This document shows positions 62,198 to 64,000 of a DNA stretch of 64,000 bases, one piece after another; position 1 is the first letter of the stretch, and each line of letters begins with the position of its first letter. Location: the NCBI RefSeq assembly GCF_037042905.1, contig NC_087249.1:8862001-8926000 (forward strand). The letters are read 5' to 3'. The translations under genes and the position numbers were made by a program. The notes beneath the pieces were generated by a model, which had not been told where the DNA came from, searched no databases, and saw only the letters and a program-made list of their open reading frames with translations. This stretch comes from Lytechinus pictus (Eukaryota; Echinodermata; Echinoidea; Temnopleuroida; Toxopneustidae).

Positions 62198-64000
62198 TTG
62201 CATTGACGCCCACTGGCGACAATGCATTGTTCTTGTTCCGTATTCCTATTCCGTCGTCTTCTTCTTCTTCTTCTTCTGCTTCTTCCACAAAATCCCATTT
62301 GTTTAACACATGGTGTTTGTTAGCTCTGCCCTGGCTCCGTCCCTCATCCAAATTCATCCAAACTTGGTAGACATGTTGTCCAGCATCCCTAGTTGTGCCC
62401 CTCGTCTTCCTTTTTTCAAAATCACTCATGCATGACCATCTAGGCGCCATTTTGTAAATTTCAAGTCCATTTGCATACCATTACTAATCTCGTCCTAACT
62501 CCCGCATCCTGCATTCTACAGACTTCTAACAAATTGCTATAGATAGTCAAGGAGTTGCCCCATCATTTGCGACGTATAACCTGACCTTCAAAATGCCATC
62601 TTCATGCCCTAAATTTAAATCCGAAATAGCCTTCCTTCAAAAACGTCATATTTATTGAAATGTAAAGTAAAAAAATCGTAAAATGGCCATAACTTTCTTG
62701 TTTTTATTCATTTCGAGCTCATATTTTCAGGAATTGATACTGGTACCATATTATACATAGGAATTAGTTTTCACGCATCACTGAATTTCCTTTACTGAAA
62801 TAGCGCCCTCTAAAGTTTCAAAAACGCTTATCTTTGAATGCTCCTCATTGCGTCATGCATGGCCAAACTCGTACCCTTTTTTAGATTTAGGGTGTTCAAG
62901 ATATGCCCTTTCATGCCATTTAGAAAAAAATATACCTTACCACTGACGAAATATCTGAAAAATGCTCCCGAAAATCAGCAAAATACGCAAAAATGCACTA
63001 TAATGCCAGCACAACTTCAACTTGCTCTTATTTCCTTATTATTGAAGCTTATACTTTCTAACTTGGCAGATATGAGTATTGATATATACTTTAACCGTTC
63101 GTTAACCTTTTGTGAAAGAAACTTACATAGAGCTCACGTCAGCTTAAAATTATTATGAAAAACTGTCATTTTTAATGTCTTTCTTTATATGGCATTTACT
63201 TCTGGTCTATTGCTTGCGCACAAATAAAAGTGGTATCAATGTCACCGCATTGGAATGCTCTATCCAGTGATACCAAATACGACATAGGTTACAACAGAAA
63301 ATTTCAAGATAAGCCAATCTGAATACATGGTATACTACTCACAATGCACACATTATCAATAATAGAATTGTATACAATGTCTATGGCATAACGTATTATG
63401 CATGCTCATCGTTCTGATACGTACTTTACACTGAGTTACGTTAATGAACTGTCAGGGAAACTTATATGCTTGTTCATATCACCCTCTCTGTGTCTTTATT
63501 TCTCTTCGTTGAACAAATTGCTATAGATAGTCAAAGAGTTGCCCCATCATTTGCGACGTATAACCTGACCTTCAAAATGCCATCTTCATGCCCTAAATTC
63601 AAATCCGAAATAGCCTTCCTTCAAAAACGTCATATTTATTGAAATGTAAAGTCAAAAAATCGTAAAATGGCCATAACTTTCTTGTTTTTATTCATTTCGA
63701 GCTCATATTTTCAGGAATTGATACTGGTACCATATCATACATAGGAATTAGTTTTCACGCATCACTGAATTTCCGTTACTGAAATAGCGCCCTCTAAAGT
63801 TTCAAAAACGCTTATCTTTGAATGCTCCTCATTGCGTCATGCATGGCCAAACCCGTACCCTTTTTTAGATTTAGGGTGTTCAAGATATGCCCTTTCATGC
63901 CATTTAGAAAAAAATATACCTTACCACTGACGAAATATCTGAAAAATGCTCCCGAAAATCAGCAAAATTCGCAAAAATGCACTATAATGCCAGCACAACT
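62198..64000 (+). repeat. Array unit 26, with internal deletion, running off the window
   Basis: One minisatellite copy (62199-62258). The 95-codon frame at 62838 has lost its usual stop and extends to 63158 (106 codons). At about 63512 the sequence jumps from the stretch before domain B (CTCTTCGTTGA) back into the domain A side (ACAAATTGCTATAG). A second frame copy therefore starts at 63822 and is still open at the window end. Confidence 0.9.

Larger units (their letters stand above)
11080..64000 (+). repeat. Head-to-tail array of about 26 units of a ~1.75-kb Helitron-like repeat
   Basis: All units have the same orientation. I set unit boundaries after CTAG, because each unit ends with a hairpin (arms ATCGTT and AACGAT, extended by TGCA on both sides with one bulged C), then GTT, then CTAG. 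The next unit begins with TTGCATTGACGC minisatellite copies or with (TTC)n. Taking 38982-40730 as reference: TTC tract; domain A (about 39001-39165); a region with the GCGCCCTCT motif; a 95-codon frame (39554-39841); the palindrome AGCTGACGTCAGCT (39847-39860); a CT-rich tract (about 40198-40232); domain B, a diverged copy of domain A (about 40320-40480); the subterminal GCGTCAATGCA (40688-40698); the hairpin (40699-40723); and CTAG (40727-40730). No Rep/helicase is encoded. The array continues past the window and is interrupted only at 51116-56792. Confidence 0.95.

Noticed and set aside
14452..62450. Minus-strand frames of 62-108 codons ending in Glu runs, and plus-strand Ser-rich or minus-strand Arg-rich frames over the TTC tract
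   Set aside because: The Glu, Ser and Arg runs are the three readings of the TTC/GAA microsatellite. Only the domain A/B peptide similarity was kept, as a finding and not as a gene.
1..64000. tRNA, rRNA or other structured RNA genes
   Set aside because: I looked for tRNA box A/B and rRNA-like conserved blocks by eye and saw none; a dedicated covariance search would be needed to exclude small RNAs.

Overview
This is a eukaryotic, animal-type genomic window: split exons with GT-AG junctions, AATAAA signals, several transposon families and a very large tandem array. The exon at 4549-5367, the GGGCCCGTTTCATAAA-ended elements and the TAGGCCTACATGTA-type motifs suggest a marine deuterostome, most likely an echinoderm such as a sea urchin. 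That assignment is inference. No bacterial genes, tRNA, rRNA or CRISPR array were recognised.

Layout. Positions 1-11077 are ordinary euchromatin-like sequence. They hold a 150-bp direct duplication (6-451), three short inverted-repeat transposons (1289-1740, 1771-1933, 3296-3707), one clear exon of a Na+/Ca2+ exchanger gene (SLC8/NCX family, minus strand, 4549-5367), a trinucleotide-derived minisatellite in its upstream intron (about 5636-6990), a 5'-truncated non-LTR retrotransposon with reverse transcriptase (8608-9950) and a large fold-back element (10519-11077).

From 11080 to the window end (64000) runs a head-to-tail array of about 26 units of a roughly 1.75-kb repeat. The only interruption is a 5.68-kb insertion. 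Every unit ends, apart from one deleted and one interrupted end, in a small hairpin followed by CTAG. The next unit starts either with a 60-bp palindromic minisatellite beginning TTGCATTGACGC or directly with a (TTC)n tract. The start TGCATTGACGC recurs inverted just upstream of the 3' hairpin. This is the expected layout of a non-autonomous Helitron/Helentron-type (HINE) element, so I propose that the array is a tandem amplification of a rolling-circle transposon rather than an ordinary satellite. Units contain two diverged copies of one domain, a 95-codon reading frame that is intact in most copies, and a TGACGTCA-centred palindrome. Long and short subtypes alternate. Multi-unit blocks are copied almost unchanged 8.8, 12.4 and 26.2 kb away, with edges mostly at the TTC/minisatellite junction.

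The 5.68-kb insertion (51116-56792) lies exactly in the CTAG terminus of one unit. It has PIF/Harbinger-like ends and apparent 3-bp target duplications, shares its ends with the small element at 1771-1933, and carries what looks like its own spliced transcription unit: a donor at 51386, exons near 53367, 55119 and 55955, and poly(A) signals near 56356 and 56392. No transposase was recognised in it. Apart from the SLC8 exon and the dead reverse transcriptase, the window is dominated by mobile and tandem DNA, so there is no pathway to describe.
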